This document shows positions 1-12,000 of a stretch of DNA of 64,000 nucleotides, piece after piece; within the stretch, counting starts at the first letter, position 1, and every line of letters begins with the position of its first letter. The stretch is from Locusta migratoria. Its lineage: Eukaryota > Arthropoda > Insecta > Orthoptera > Acrididae. A program made the position numbers and the translations under genes. The notes under the pieces are model-generated. The model ran no database searches, was not told the DNA's origin, and worked only from the letters and a program-made list of their open reading frames with translations. The stretch lies in assembly GCA_026315105.1 (NCBI GenBank), contig CM048751.1, positions 342,782,649-342,846,648 on the forward strand. The letters are read 5' to 3'.

Positions 1-309
1 TTTTGTTAAGCGATCTGAAGTGAATGCTTTAACAAGTCAAAGTTTAAAACTTACAGACTAATAGAAAGAAAGGATACGATTAAAAACGAAGAAGGGATAA
101 AACAGCTGAAACAGCACAAGAGTGTTTTTTCTGGGTGATCACAAGGATATTAGGAACACACCCAGCCACTCTGGAACACGTTAAAACCACCCACCTAACA
201 GACTTAAGCAGGCGGAGGACAGAGAAATGACAAACACAAACTTTAATGTGACTTATAAAGTCCACACTCACGCATAAAATTTAAAACAGAGTCAACCGTG
301 GAGGTATTG

Positions 310-1131
310 TCAGCTAATGCTAGCTGCAAAGCGTGGGATATTAAAATTTCGTCTCACTGCGGCTAAATTCTGGCATTCAATTAAGATGTGAGCGACTGTC
401 AAAGTCGCACCACATCGACACTGAGCAGGGTCCTCGCGACGCAGGAGGTAACCATGCGTAAGCCAAGTATGGCCTATACGGAGTCGGCAAAGGACAACCG
501 ACTCCCTGCGAGAAGCCCTCTGGGACGTCTTCCATGCAGCGGTAGACGGCTTGACAGCACGGAGCTTATTTGGTTCAGTGGAGTCTACCCATTCAGAATT
601 CCAAACCCTTAAGACCTTGCGGGTCAACTGGGTTTGGAGGTCGGAAACTGGGAGGCCAATATTCAGGGACCGCGAAGTGGTGGCCTGCTTGGCCAGCTGA
701 TCCACACGTTCATTGCCCGGTATACCTATATGCCCTGGCGTCCAGACAAAAACGACAGAGCGGCCTGACTCGCAAAGGGCGAAGACAGCATCTTGAATGG
801 CCCGCACCACTGTATGTTTGGGTAGAAACTGGTCGAGGGCCTGTAAGCCACTCAGGGAGTCGCTACAGATGACGAACGACCCCCTGGGGCGAGCTCTGAG
901 GTATTCAAGAGCTCTCAAAATACCGACCAGTTCTGCGGTGAAGATGCTGCTTCCACAAGGCAATGACCACTGTTCGATGTGGTCACCATATATAAAGGCA
1001 TATCCAGCATGGCCATCGACCAAAGAACCGTCCGTGTAGATGATGGGTGCTCCGTGAAACGTATCAAGCAGTGCATAGAACCGGCGACGGAGAAGCAGTG
1101 GTGAAATCGAGGCTTTCGTATCCCGGGACAA
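310..1131 (-). pseudogene. LINE A ORF2 C-terminal part: RNase H domain and Cys/His tail
   Basis: This 273-residue frame continues ORF2 after a frameshift. RNase H would remove the RNA strand of the RNA:DNA hybrid. All four catalytic acidic positions are visible: YTDGS (Asp34), TAEL (Glu67), CSDS (Asp91) and ERVDQLAKQA (Asp144). VWTPGHIGIPGN precedes the last one. A Cys/His motif follows (CRCGATLTVAHILIEC), as in copies C and D. A second frame break just before the stop removes the last ~25 residues that copy C retains (…VLNFIRAAGF…). The first Met here is not a real start; it only marks where this frame opens. Confidence 0.85.
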
Positions 1132-3962
1132 GTCCAGCTGAAGCTCCAGGCGAGGAATTTTCCAGGGGGGGTACGGGGGGAGTAATGGTAAGGTGGAGGA
1201 AGGGGTAAGGAATCAAGTGAGAAGAGAAGGGAACGGACATGGACCGCAATCGGGAGACCCGACGTGGGCCGACGTCGTGGGGAAGGGAGTGCAGAAAGTG
1301 GGAAGAGAAGCCTGTGGTTCGGATGGCGGGGTGAAGCATGAACCCGGGCAACGTAACTCACCAACAACCATTGCTGGCGATACCGCAGAGGGGGAACACC
1401 AGCTTCAGCAAGAAGACTCGTTACGGGACTGGTGCGAAAAGCCCCTGTTGCGAGACGCACACCTGTGTGGTGAACAGGGTCTAGGACCCGCAAGGCAGAA
1501 GGGGCTGCTGAGTCGTACACCAAGCTCCCGTAATCAAGCCGCGACAGAATGAGAGACTTGTAGAGCTGAAGAAGGGTTGAACGTGCTGCTCCCCAACTAG
1601 TATGGCTGAGGCATCGAAGAACATTTAAATGCCGAAAACACTTCTGTCGCAGCTGACGTAGGTGTGGCACCCAAGTCAGCTGGGCATCAAAGACCATGCC
1701 CAGGAAGCGATGTGTTTCCTCGACCTGAAGTAGGTCCCCATCCAAGTAGAGCTCTGGGTCTGGGTGAACTACCCGATGGCGACAGAAGTGCATCACGCAG
1801 GTTTTTTGGGCGGAGAACTGAAAGCCGTGAGTAGAAGCCCATGAGTGGGCCTTTCGGATGGCACCCTGCAGCTGCCGTTCAGCTACGCTGATGCTAACTG
1901 AGCTGAAATACAAGCAGAAGTCATCGGCGAACAGGAAGCAACTGACCGATGACCCCACAGCCGCAGCAAGACCGTTATTTGCCACTAAAAACAACGGGAC
2001 ACTGAGGACGGAGCCCTGTGGGACACCGTTCTCTTGAGTACAGGGGGAGCTAAAAGATGCCCCAACCCTCACCCGGAACGAGCGACGGGAGAGGAAATTA
2101 CGAATAAAAATAGGAAGGGCACCCCGTAAGCTCCAGTCATGAAGAGTTGTTAAAATATGGTGGCGCCAGGTGGTGTCATACGCCTTTCGTAGGTCGAAAA
2201 ATACAGCTACCAAATGCTCACGCCTAGAAAACGCCATGCGAATGGCCGACTCCAGTGACACGAGGTTGTCAATGGTAGAACGGCCCTGGCGAAAGCCCCC
2301 TTGTTTTGGAGTAAGGAGTCCACGCTCTTCAAGGATCCACATAAGCCGCCGACTCACCATACGTTCGAAGAGCTTGCAGAGAACGTTGGTGAGGCTGATT
2401 GGACGGTAATTGTCAGCCACCAGGGGATCTGCACCAGGTTTCAGCACCGGGATGATAGTGCTTTCCCGCCACTGCGACGGGAAAGTGCCCTCTGCCCATA
2501 AATGGTTAAACAGGGCGAGAATGCGGCGTTGAAACTCTGGTGAAAGGTGTCGGAGGAATTGGCCGTGAATCCTATCCGGTCCTGGAGTTGTATCAGGACA
2601 CACAGCAAGGGCAGTTCGGAACTCCCACTCGCTAAACGGGTCGTTGTATATTTCCCGACGACGAGTGCGGAAGGACAACTTTTTCCGCTCGGCCCGCTCT
2701 TTGAGGGAGCGGAAGTCGGCACTGTAAGTGGCAGTCACAGAGCATTGTGCGTAGTGGTCTGCCATGTGCTCGGCGATAGCTGTTGGGAGCGTGCAGAGCA
2801 CATCCTGTATGGTGAGGGATGGGATTCCTGTCGGCGGGCGGTAGCCAAAGACGCGTCCGACTTGCGTCCATACCTGAGTCAGGGAGGTGCGGGAGCCGAT
2901 ACTGGCTACATACCGCTCCCAGGAATCCTGCTTGCTCTGCTGTATTAGTCGTCGAGCACGCGCACGGAGGCGTTTAAAGGCCACCAAATTCTCCACGGAT
3001 GGGTGGCGTCGATGGCGCTGGAGCGCTCGCCGACGTTCCCAGATAGCCTCAGCAATTTCCGGTGTCCACCAAGGCACGGACCTACGCCTAGTGGAACCGG
3101 TGGTTTGTGGAACTGCTACCTCAGCGGCCATGACTATACTGTCAGTCACCTGTTGGACTGCATTGTCTATGTCATCTGGAAGTGGTGCAGCGATGACAGC
3201 GGTTGAAGCATAGACTGGCCAGTCAGCCCTACGGAGACACCAACGGGGTAAGCTGTCTGCAGCTTGGTACTGCGGGAGCGACACAAAGATTGGGAAGTGG
3301 TCGCTGCCACACAGGTCCTCATGCACACGCCAACCAAGGTGTGGTCGAAGGCTGGGGCTGCAGACGGAAAGGTCGATCGCTGAATACGTTCCCTGTGCCA
3401 CGCTAAAGTACGTGGGGGCACCTGTATTCAGGAGGCAAAGGTCTTGTTGCGCCAATAATGTCTCAACATCCCTACCGCGGCCTGTGGTCTGGAGTCCACC
3501 CCACAGAGAGTTGTGGGCGTTGAAGTCTCCCAAAAGGAGGAATGGTGGGGGAAGTTGGGAGACCAGAGCTGTAAGGGTGTTGAGAGACACGGCCTCATCC
3601 GGAGGAAGGTACAAGCTGCAGACAGTTAATTCCTGTGTTGCCCGGATTCTGACAGCTACTGCCTCAAGAGTGGTGTTGAGTGGCACTGGGGCACTGGGTA
3701 TAGTGTCCAGGACATACAGGCAGACACCGCCAGACACCCTGTCATAAAGGGTCCTGTTGCGGTCGTAGCCCCGATACCCACGGAGGGCAGGGGTGCGCTG
3801 TGCTGGAAACCATGTCTCTTGTAGGGCGATACAAAGTGCAGGGTAGCGCCACAGTAATTGCCGCAGTTCAGCCAGGTGATCAAAGAAGCCGCCGCAGTTC
3901 CACTGGAGAATAATTCGTTCTCCACGCTCTAAGGCCATAAAAGGAAAAGAATAGAAGATCAT
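915..3962 (-). CDS. LINE A ORF2: apurinic endonuclease plus reverse transcriptase (1015-residue frame)
   Basis: This is the catalytic protein for target-primed reverse transcription. The N-terminal endonuclease runs from about residue 15 to 230 and has the expected acidic and His residues: LQWNCGG (N22), QETWF (E49), GDFNAH (D146, N148) and SDHFP (D221, H222). The reverse transcriptase runs from about 500 to 800, with RPISLTNVLCKLFERMV near 520, VFFDLRKAYD with Asp590, GVPQGSVLS near 646, and the catalytic FADD at 678-681. The last ~75 residues are read out of frame. A frame change in the C/G-run region around 1166-1180 separates this frame from the RNase H domain. The start at 3962 overlaps the ORF1 stop. 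The frame is unusually intact for this window, but the element as a whole is probably inactive. Confidence 0.9.
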   Translation of the reverse strand: MIFYSFPFMALERGERIILQWNCGGFFDHLAELRQLLWRYPALCIALQETWFPAQRTPALRGYRGYDRNRTLYDRVSGGVCLYVLDTIPSAPVPLNTTLEAVAVRIRATQELTVCSLYLPPDEAVSLNTLTALVSQLPPPFLLLGDFNAHNSLWGGLQTTGRGRDVETLLAQQDLCLLNTGAPTYFSVAQGTYSAIDLSVCSPSLRPHLGWRVHEDLCGSDHFPIFVSLPQYQAADSLPRWCLRRADWPVYASTAVIAAPLPDDIDNAVQQVTDSIVMAAEVAVPQTTGSTRRRSVPWWTPEIAEAIWERRRALQRHRRHPSVENLVAFKRLRARARRLIQQSKQDSWERYVASIGSRTSLTQVWTQVGRVFGYRPPTGIPSLTIQDVLCTLPTAIAEHMADHYAQCSVTATYSADFRSLKERAERKKLSFRTRRREIYNDPFSEWEFRTALAVCPDTTPGPDRIHGQFLRHLSPEFQRRILALFNHLWAEGTFPSQWRESTIIPVLKPGADPLVADNYRPISLTNVLCKLFERMVSRRLMWILEERGLLTPKQGGFRQGRSTIDNLVSLESAIRMAFSRREHLVAVFFDLRKAYDTTWRHHILTTLHDWSLRGALPIFIRNFLSRRSFRVRVGASFSSPCTQENGVPQGSVLSVPLFLVANNGLAAAVGSSVSCFLFADDFCLYFSSVSISVAERQLQGAIRKAHSWASTHGFQFSAQKTCVMHFCRHRVVHPDPELYLDGDLLQVEETHRFLGMVFDAQLTWVPHLRQLRQKCFRHLNVLRCLSHTSWGAARSTLLQLYKSLILSRLDYGSLVYDSAAPSALRVLDPVHHTGVRLATGAFRTSPVTSLLAEAGVPPLRYRQQWLLVSYVARVHASPRHPNHRLLFPLSALPSPRRRPTSGLPIAVHVRSLLFSLDSLPLPPPYHYSPRTPPGKFLAWSFSWTCPGIRKPRFHHCFSVAGSMHCLIRFTEHPSSTRTVLWSMAMLDMPLYMVTTSNSGHCLVEAASSPQNWSVF

Positions 3963-5468
3963 TCCATAGGAACATCTGCTACTTTTTGATCAGGATCAAC
4001 AGAATCTAAGACCATAGACTCAGGTGAACCTGGTGGAGCAGAGCTCCTATGGTCAGGCGAACCAAGAAGTGCGAGATCCTCAGCAGAGGCGAGGATCTCG
4101 ACTTCATCCTCTGAAGCAGAGGATGTGGGTGTGGGTGGCTTGGAAGCCACCAAAGAATCCTTTTTCTTTCTTTCCTTTTTCTTGCCCTCTCGCTGGCCCT
4201 TTGGTGTTGAGGGCCGTGGGGGCTTCTCAGACGGGGCGGCAGGAGCTGACGAAGAGCAGGTGGCCCTTCGATCAGCAGCCGGGGGATCCTTCAGCCATTT
4301 GCTGGGATCCACCTTCCCACGAGGAGAAGCCTCGGAAGGGAGTGTCCCATGGGACCCCTTCCGGGCGAGAGGAGCCGGAGAAGGCTGTTTTTTCTCCGGC
4401 TGTGGAGTGGGGACCGACGTCCCCCGAGATGGTTTATCCGTTGCTCCCAACGTGAACAGTGTGGGAGCAACTGAAGGAGTGGTGCCCCCAACTGCCAAGG
4501 GGGCAGGTGCAGTGGTTCGGGCCTGGGGGCCCGCTGGCATTAGTGGTACAGGTGGTCTGGAGGTCGATGGTGAAGCTACAGAGGCGTATGAGGTGGTCAT
4601 GGTCACAGGATGGAGTTTTGGATATTTGCGCTTGGCTTCTGCATATATCAGCTGGTCCAGGGTCTTGTACTCCATGATCTTACGCTCCTTGTGGAGTACA
4701 GAGCAGTTGGGAGAACACGGAGGATGCTGCTGGTTACAATTGACGCAAACTGGAGGTGGGGTACAGGGGGCGTCCGGGTGGGATGCACGCCCGCACTCCT
4801 GACATGTTGGGTTGACATCACATCGGGAGGACATATGACCAAACCTCCAGCACTTGAAGCAGCGCATAGGGGGAGGAACGTAGGGCTTTACGTCGATCCG
4901 GTAGACCATCACCTTGACCTTCTCAGGCAATGAATCGCCCTCGAAAGCCAAGATGAAGGCACCGGTGGCTACCCCTATAGATGCGCCGGATGAAATGCAC
5001 ACCTCGCCGCTCCAAGTTAGCTCGTAATTCGTCGTCAGATTGCAACAGAAGATCCCTGTAGAATATGATACCCTGGACCATATTTAAGCTCTTATGTGGC
5101 GTAATGCTAACGGAAACATCACCCAGCTTGTCACAGGCTAGCAAAGCCCGTGACTGGGCCGGGGATGACGTCGTTATTAGAACTGAGCCAGATCGCATCT
5201 TCGACAGACCATCGACCTCTCCATATTTATCTTCCAAGTGTTCCACAAAGAACATTGGCTTTGTGGACATGAAAGATTCCCCATCCGTTCGCGTACACAC
5301 TAAATACTTAGGGGCATAAGCCTCACCTTGCGTTTTGGCCCTACGTTCCTCCCAAGGTGTAGACACGGAAGGAAACGTTTGGGGGTCATACTGTGTAGCA
5401 TTGTATTCACTTCTACCGCGCTTAGAGACGGCGGTTGTACATCCGCCAACGTTTCGTGTTCGTTTCAT
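3959..5468 (-). pseudogene. LINE A ORF1, gag-like zinc-knuckle protein (one frameshift)
   Basis: ORF1 encodes the nucleic-acid-binding protein that packages the LINE RNA. It starts at 5468 (MKRTRN...) and is open to about 4923. The second part (5002-3959) is in another frame. Comparison with copy B shows why: about 17 nt are missing around 4970-4985, at a site where short AGGG repeats flank the lost bases. The second part holds three Cys/His knuckles: CFKCWRFGHMSSRC, CQECGRASHPDAPC and a third beginning CVNCNQQH. They are followed by a Pro/Ser-rich stretch and a Lys-rich stretch. The stop codon TGA (3961-3959) overlaps the ORF2 start ATG (3962-3960) as ATGA. A CDS-like reading is otherwise good, so the lesion looks recent. 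Confidence 0.85.
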
Positions 5469-5865
5469 GGTGTTCCCACGAGCAGCTAGGGAAATAAGCG
5501 TCCACCCAGACAGAGCCCCGCTTGCCTGGGTAAGCCTTATACAACTGAGGTGCGGTAGGTTCCTCAGAGGTTTCTCGCTAGCGGCTGTTCAACCTCAACA
5601 GCCATGCATCTCCTCGGCACGTAGCACACCTTGAGATTGAGGTTTTTTTTATAGAGGTTTGTACCGTCCTCGCGACCCGGGCGATTAAGCCAAGATCCCC
5701 GGGCTCTGAAACGTACAACGTTCCACCGTCGCGCCGAACGATGGTCATTGAAGCACGCACAGAGCTTACGGTGTAGCGGACTGTTGGCGCGACACAGTCC
5801 ACGGCTCAGGACCCCGGGTTCGCCAAGCCCGTACCCAGCAAATTAATGCTGAGCCCCTGAGGGGC

Positions 5866-7829
5866 CAAGACATTATACCACACATTAAAAAGCAAACGAA
5901 TCTTGATAATGGTGAACTGCGAAATGAGACTCCTCGTCATTAAATAATATTGAAGTAAAACTAATGGTGCAGCAAAATTATAATTATAATCATTATTATT
6001 AGTATAAGATGCAGTAGCACTAGTGTTAGAAGCAGTTGTAATAGTAGCTAGCATTTAAAGGAAAGGAAAGGGTATTTTCCAGTATAGTCCCTAGCCTCCC
6101 TAGAATTTGGACCCATCTTCGTCACTGGATGACAAGTCACTGACCGATTGCAGAACTTTAGTCATCACTTTAGAGAGAAAAAGTATGGAATTTGCTCTAA
6201 ACGAACGAATCTTTCATCAGTTTCAATATATATGAACTGGAATAATAGATATCAAATACCTATTCGTAAATATGCAAAATTTCACTGTGATCGCAGCGAT
6301 CGCTTTTGTAGTGTCTATGGATGAAGGCAAAGATTCAGATAGCTGTTGAAGTCTTTTAACTTTAAGGTATTCTTTGGGTGAGGTGACAGTTGTGTATGAT
6401 AATATTTGATGTGTATAAGTAAATTGATTAAAGACGTCTATCTGTTGTGCAGACATAATATACAGTAACAACCGCATCCGACAGCACATCATACGAGATC
6501 ATCTTTAAGTGTGACATATCTCCGTTGGATCATTTTCACTAGCAATGTCTGTTTCGTCGATGGAAAGTATCCTTTACGTGAATGTGATATAAATGTATAT
6601 GTACAGAAATGATTGTCAATGAAACTACAGTAGTAAGAATTCATTTCTATGCGTGTTTTCATTACTTTAAATGTTCTACCATTTCGTCATTGAGGGGCAG
6701 ACGATGACTCATCATCACATTGAGATTGTATTCATGCCGACGAACTTAAAAATTTTGTCCCGATTTCAATGATTAACCCTGTCATTTGGAACATACGACT
6801 TGTACGACAGTTACCTACACTGTATTGGAATCCGTATTTTATTCTAGTTAGTTAGACATGTATCTAACTACTTAATTCAATTAAATAGCTCACCAGGAAG
6901 ATGTCCGTAAATCTGTCGTTCAATATATTTTTATAATGGTCATTGTACGAAGTTTTCCAATTGACGTTGTTGTTATCAAGTAACAGTAGATTACTAAGGA
7001 CTAAGAACTTGACTAGTTGACTTGTGTTCCATGGATTATCCGATTTTATGGGAAATATTAATTTCCTTTCATGGATGGTTATAGAAACTGATCAATTCTC
7101 TTCCACTTTACTAATATTTTGTTTGTATAAATAACCCTTTTATATGCACATTTGTTGGGATACTTAGATACATTAATTTTTCAAATTTCGAAAAAAAGTT
7201 GTTCCATATTCTTGGAATGTTAAATGAAAAGTCCCTGTAACTTCAAAACTATTGATGATGGAAAACATCAGATGCTACTGTGAAAGTACTGCTTTGTGCT
7301 TTGACAACACCACCAGCAACCCTCATATAGGCATATGTATCGTCAGAAACTGTCAGACATAATTTGTTTCGACTCAAGAAAAAGTTTTTTTTCCTATTCA
7401 TGTTTACAGTCAGTGATTGATGTTATATGTGGAGCAACAATAGGGTCTTTAGAAGCGAAAACAAGAAAAGTTATATAATGTTAAAGAATCAAGATATCTT
7501 AGAAAGCAACTGTGAATTATTTCCTACAAAAAATTTGGCAACTCCTTAACTTTCATGTTAACATACACCTTCAGAATGAGGAACAGTCCTGCATGCCAAC
7601 TTGCAACTGACCTATACAGTTGCAACCCATCACAACACCAATGCTATATTAGTCTTTCACCACAACATGCATTATAACAATGAGATAACCAGTCTCCAAT
7701 ATTGCTACATTTACTTTGTTTATTGCACATTTTATGACCTGCAACCTAATATTTAGAAGCAGGTTGTACACTGCATAATATAACACACTAAACACAAAAA
7801 TGGTACACACCACAACTCAATAAGATTAG
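5866..7829. other. AT-rich stretch with no recognisable gene
   Basis: About 2 kb outside LINE A, with only short frames and stops in all six frames. I see no protein motif, no long repeat and no terminal repeat. It is probably decayed intergenic or upstream CHMP1 sequence. Confidence 0.5.
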
Positions 7830-9135
7830 GCTACTCCTACTTATGCTGAAAGATAGAGCTACCAACAACTTCAAGGACAAGAATTGTATACACTTGAGAA
7901 AAATCTATAAGTCTGAAATCAGAGCTGCAAAAATCAAAGCAAATGAACAATATATTCTAAATTCTAAAAATAAATGTAAAGCAGCCTGGAATGTAATAAA
8001 AAGTGAGATAAATGTGGGGAAGGAATAAATCACTGTCCCACTTAAGTGCAACACACTTAATGAATATTTTTTAAATTCTGCAAGTTCCCTTGTAGCACAA
8101 AATGATGATACATCTGATGCTAAGACCTTCTGGTCACAATCACAAAAGAAAACAAATGAAAGATTCACTTGGAGAAAAATAGTACTACAGATATTATTAA
8201 TTCAGTAAACAAACTAAACAGCTCCAGAACAGAGGACTACTATGGTTCAGTAACTACGTTTTGAAATGCATAATCATGGAAATTAGAATGCCTCTGCTTT
8301 ATCTTGTAAACAAAATTCTTGATGGTATTTTCCCCAAATGCCTAAAAATCACAGTTACTCTTCCAATATTCAAAAAGAGTGACAAACATATAGCAGATAA
8401 CTAAAGAACAATAGCAATTGTCCTCATAATATCTAAAATAACAGAGAGCTGCATACATTTACAAGTATTTTGATAGTAGTAAGCTACTCAATGAAAGACA
8501 GTTTGGATTTCGATCAAACCTATCGACCATAAAAGCTATTGAAAGTCTGATAACTGAAATACATGATGGTTATGAAATGAAACGACTACCTGTGCTACAC
8601 TTGTAGACTTAAGTAAAGCTTTTGATTCTGTGTCACATAAGTTCATAGCAGAAAAGTTAAAATACTATGGAATTGAGGGTATAGCTTTAAATCTATATAA
8701 AACTTACCTAAACAACAGGCAACAATTAGTGTATGTTAACAAGAAGAGGTCAGCACTAATGCTAATTAAGAGAGGAATCCCACATGGCTCTTTTCTCGGG
8801 CCATTCATTTTTGTAGTTTATGTCAATGATTTTTTCGAATTATATATCTTGCAAAAAAAGTATTATGCACAGACGATATCACAATGATTACTTGTGGTGA
8901 AGATATATGTGTAGTGAAAGAGATAAATAAGGAACTATTAAAAAAAAGTAAACAGTGGTGTAAAGCTAATCAATTATGTAAAACTAAACAAAAACAGAGG
9001 AAATTTATTTTAACCTAAAGACACGGAAAGATGATAAAAGTGTTAAACTGCTCAGTCTCAAAATAGACCAAAGACTTTCCTGGGATGAACATATAAATTT
9101 TCTTTCTAGTAAACTTCAATATTCCAAAGCTTTCC
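7830..9135 (+). mobile_element. LINE F: degraded reverse transcriptase fragment
   Basis: This is a broken plus-strand non-LTR ORF2. A basic linker (KSEIRAAKIKANEQY...) at 7843-8028 leads into reverse transcriptase pieces. ITVTLPIFKKSDKH is near 8340, and ERQFGFRSNLSTIKAIESL is near 8500. In the frame starting at 8630 there is YLNNRQQLVYVN, then GIPHGSFLGPFIFVVYVND. A piece of the thumb (KIDQRLSWDEHINFL) lies near 9070. Many stops and frameshifts interrupt it. Both ends are truncated. The style is CR1/Jockey-like, but the clade is uncertain. Confidence 0.75.
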
Positions 9136-9136
9136 A

Positions 9137-10180
9137 ATGCTGTTACCTGAAATAGTCCTCCATGGTACTTACAAAGGGGAGATTGAGTCAATAATGAAAG
9201 CACTAATACCTAATGACTCTTATGGATATGACGGGCTACCTTGTAGCATTCTGAAGTACCGTTCTCCGTATGTTAGCCCAGTACTCAGTCATATTTGTAA
9301 CTGTTCCTTTCATAGTGGTCAGTTTCTTAATAGATGAAAGTACTCTATAGTGAAACCACTTTATGAAAAAGAAGAAAGGGAGAAAATAGACAACTGTAGA
9401 CCTATTTCTATTCCATCAGTTTTTTCTAAAGTTATTGAAAAGTTTGTATATTCAAGGTTAATTGATCATTTTAGTTTACATAATTTATTGTCAAATTTAC
9501 AGTTTGCTTTCAGAAGTGGTTTGACAAATGAAAATGCCGTATTTTCGTTTCTCTGTGAGGCACTGGATGAATTAAATAAAAGGCTATGAATATTAGGCGT
9601 CTTCTTTAATTTAACAAAGGCGTTTGATTGTGTTGATCACAAAATATTGTTCCAGAAATTGAAACATTATAGAATGATAGTAGTAGCTCACAACTCGTTC
9701 TTTTCTTACTTTAATAACAGATAGCAGAAGGTAATTCTCTGCAGTGTTGAAAAAGTCTGACATGCAGTCACAATGGAGCACAGTTAAGTGTCGGGTGCCC
9801 CAGGGGTCAGTTCTGGGACTGCTGCTGTATTTATAAATGATCTGCCTTCGAGTATAACAGTGATTTTAAAATATTATTGTTTGCAGATCATACCAGGTTG
9901 GTAGCGAAGGACATTGTTTGTAATATTAACACAGTATCAAATAATGCAGTTAAAGAGATAATATAAAATAAATTGATGCTAAATCACAGTAAAACTCAGT
10001 TTTTAAAATTTCTAATGCACAACTAAACCACAGCTGACATTTTGATTACACAACCACGCATATGACAAGTGAAATTGAACAGTTCAAATTTCTAGGTGTT
10101 CAGATAGATAGTAAGTTGTCGTCAAAAGCCCATGTGCAGAATCTTGTTCAAAATCTAAATTCTGCATTATTAATCATTTG
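9137..10180 (+). mobile_element. LINE G: degraded reverse transcriptase fragment
   Basis: This is a second, distinct plus-strand LINE fragment, abutting F. Readable pieces are GYDGLPCSILKYRSPYVSPV at 9220-9290, then NCRPISIPSVFSKVIEKFVY and LLSNLQFAFRSGL within 9350-9589. Next comes GVFFNLTKAFDCVDHKILF near 9600 and a corrupted GAPGVSSGT (from GVPQGSILG) near 9790. The final piece, EQFKFLGVQIDSKLSSKAHV, is near 10080. Frames change several times and there are internal stops, so it is not functional. It resembles the Jockey group of insect LINEs. Confidence 0.75.
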
Positions 10181-10194
10181 TTGTCGTCCGCTGA

Positions 10195-12000
10195 AACTTG
10201 TATCCAAGTTTTCATTTCTCTCCTGAGATTTCTTCTGTCGTGGTTCTGCTGTGGAAATGTCGTTGATGGCTTAGTAATCCAATGTTACTGTGGAACATTC
10301 AGCCACAGACATTACAGATGATGGAAGGTGGAGGATGTGGCTGAGCCTGGAGGAGTTTACTTCTCTAGCGTTTATCATCCAGCCTTCGACATTCTTGTTC
10401 AAAGTTCTGAAGAGCATTTGAGGTAGCTGAGTGGCTGCGACTCTGATCTTCTGCTATTGTGGACGAGTTACTAGGATTGATGTTAAAAGTTCTTCAGATT
10501 TATCTTGAACTGATCCTTACCGGTATAGCATTTAAGAGGTGCACCTCCTGGCCTTTTACCTGTGCTCACTTCACTATACAGCATTTGGCGTGGAAGTCTG
10601 TCATTTTTCATCAGCTGAACATGTCCAACCCATCTGCATTGTTGCCCAATGATGAGAGCCTCTATGCTATTCATTTTAGCTTTCTCAATAACAAAAGTAT
10701 TGGATATGAAGTCTTTTGATTTTAAGTTCATGATAAATCTTAACTTCGGTTGGTTGAAGCGTTATAGTTTCTTCAGATTACAGCAATATGATGTCCAGGT
10801 TTCGCCACCATACAGCAGGGTGGAAATGACTACAGCTTTGTACACCATGAGTTTGGTGTACAGTGTGAGGTCTTTGTTCAAGAAGACATGTTTTGCAAGA
10901 TGTCCAAATGCTACATGGGCAGCATGAATTCTATTCTGCACATCTTTTTCAGATGACAGTATGCTTCCTAGGTAGAGGAAATTGTCAACTTGTTCCAAGG
11001 ATGTATAAGAAATGGATAGGCTGAAATCGGAAACGGAAGAGCTAGGAGTGAGCTGTGCCAGTACCTTTATCTTTGGAATATTGATGGAGAGACCAAATCA
11101 TTCATACACCCTGCTGAAGGAATTAACAGACAGCTGCAGCTCTGCTGGTGAATGAGCAGGAGGGGCATTGTCATCAGCATACTGCGTTTCTGTCGCATGA
11201 GTGGTTCTCGAGTCTGAATTGGTTGACTAGTCCTCCATCGAACCTGTACCTTAGTTCTACTCCTGCATTGTTTATGCATGTCTCGTAAAGCATAGCTGCC
11301 AGGTACAAGGCAAATAATGTTGGTGCAAGAACGCATCCTTGTTTGAGCCCACTTGTTATTGGGAATTCATTACATGTTTCATACTGACAAATGGCCTTTA
11401 CAATGAAGAGCAAAGCGGCACTAGAATTAAAAACATTTGCCGCGGTAGTGCTCTCCCGCCCTGATTCCTCGCTCTCACCTTCTGCCCCCACAGTGCAGTT
11501 TAGAGCCACAAAGAAAGATTTCTTTCCTGGAACCACAAATTTGCTAACGACTCTCCAAATAGGATTATGATTTAATCTACATTTCTTGCCTCTTCTCCTC
11601 CCTAAGTGTGAGATAATGTGCAGTTTTCACTCCCCAGATGTTAAACAAAATGTTCAGGGCAGCCAAAGCATTTTAAGACCATCCACATGGCTTCTCTGGG
11701 AACTGTATCAAAGGCCTTTTCCAGATCGTAGAAAACAAATAGTAAAGGTTTCTGCTGTTCTCTGCACAGAAAATCATGTCAATAGTCCCTCTTGAAGGTT
11801 GAACCCACATTGAGACTCAGGAAGTATAATCTCTGATAGTCTGAAGGCAATTTAAAAGGATTCTTGCAAAAATTTTACCAATGACAGAGAGCAGAGATAT
11901 TTTACAGTAGTTACCACAAATGCTTCTATCGCTATTCTTGAAGATGGTGACATTTGTGGAGTTCTTTATGTCAGCTGGTATCTTGCGGGTTTCCCACATT
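10195..12000 (-). mobile_element. LINE H: minus-strand reverse transcriptase relic
   Basis: Minus-strand frames read in order from 12000 down. NVTIFKNSDRSICGNYCKIS followed by LLSVIGKIFARILLNCLQ lies at 11999-11817. FPITSGLKQGCVLAPTLFAL lies within 11536-11174. FLYLGSILSSEKDVQNRI and AVVISTLLYGGETWT lie at 10998-10762. RWVGHVQLMKNDRLPRQMLY and STGKRPGGAP lie at 10731-10483. This order and these phrases are typical of one abundant insect LINE type whose C-terminus carries the GETWT and RWVGH motifs. The catalytic centre is lost or garbled and the frames are broken. Confidence 0.75.

Larger units (their letters stand above)
1..5865 (-). mobile_element. LINE copy A: near-complete APE-type non-LTR retrotransposon with RNase H
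   Basis: This is a two-ORF non-LTR retrotransposon read on the minus strand. The order is a 5' UTR (about 5865-5469), a gag-like ORF1 with zinc knuckles, and an ORF2 with apurinic endonuclease, reverse transcriptase and RNase H followed by a Cys/His motif. The 5' end is placed at about 5865 because copy B, whose start is fixed by a target-site duplication, begins with the same sequence. The 3' UTR runs off the left edge of the window: the final hairpin tail seen in copies B and C is missing here. The domain set fits the I/LOA-like group of RNase H-bearing LINEs; the exact clade is not determined. It is the best preserved LINE in the window, with one break in ORF1 and one or two in ORF2. Confidence 0.9.

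Noticed and set aside
4125..4802. Plus-strand 225-codon frame over LINE A
   Set aside because: Antisense shadow of the GC-rich LINE A ORF1; no protein motif.
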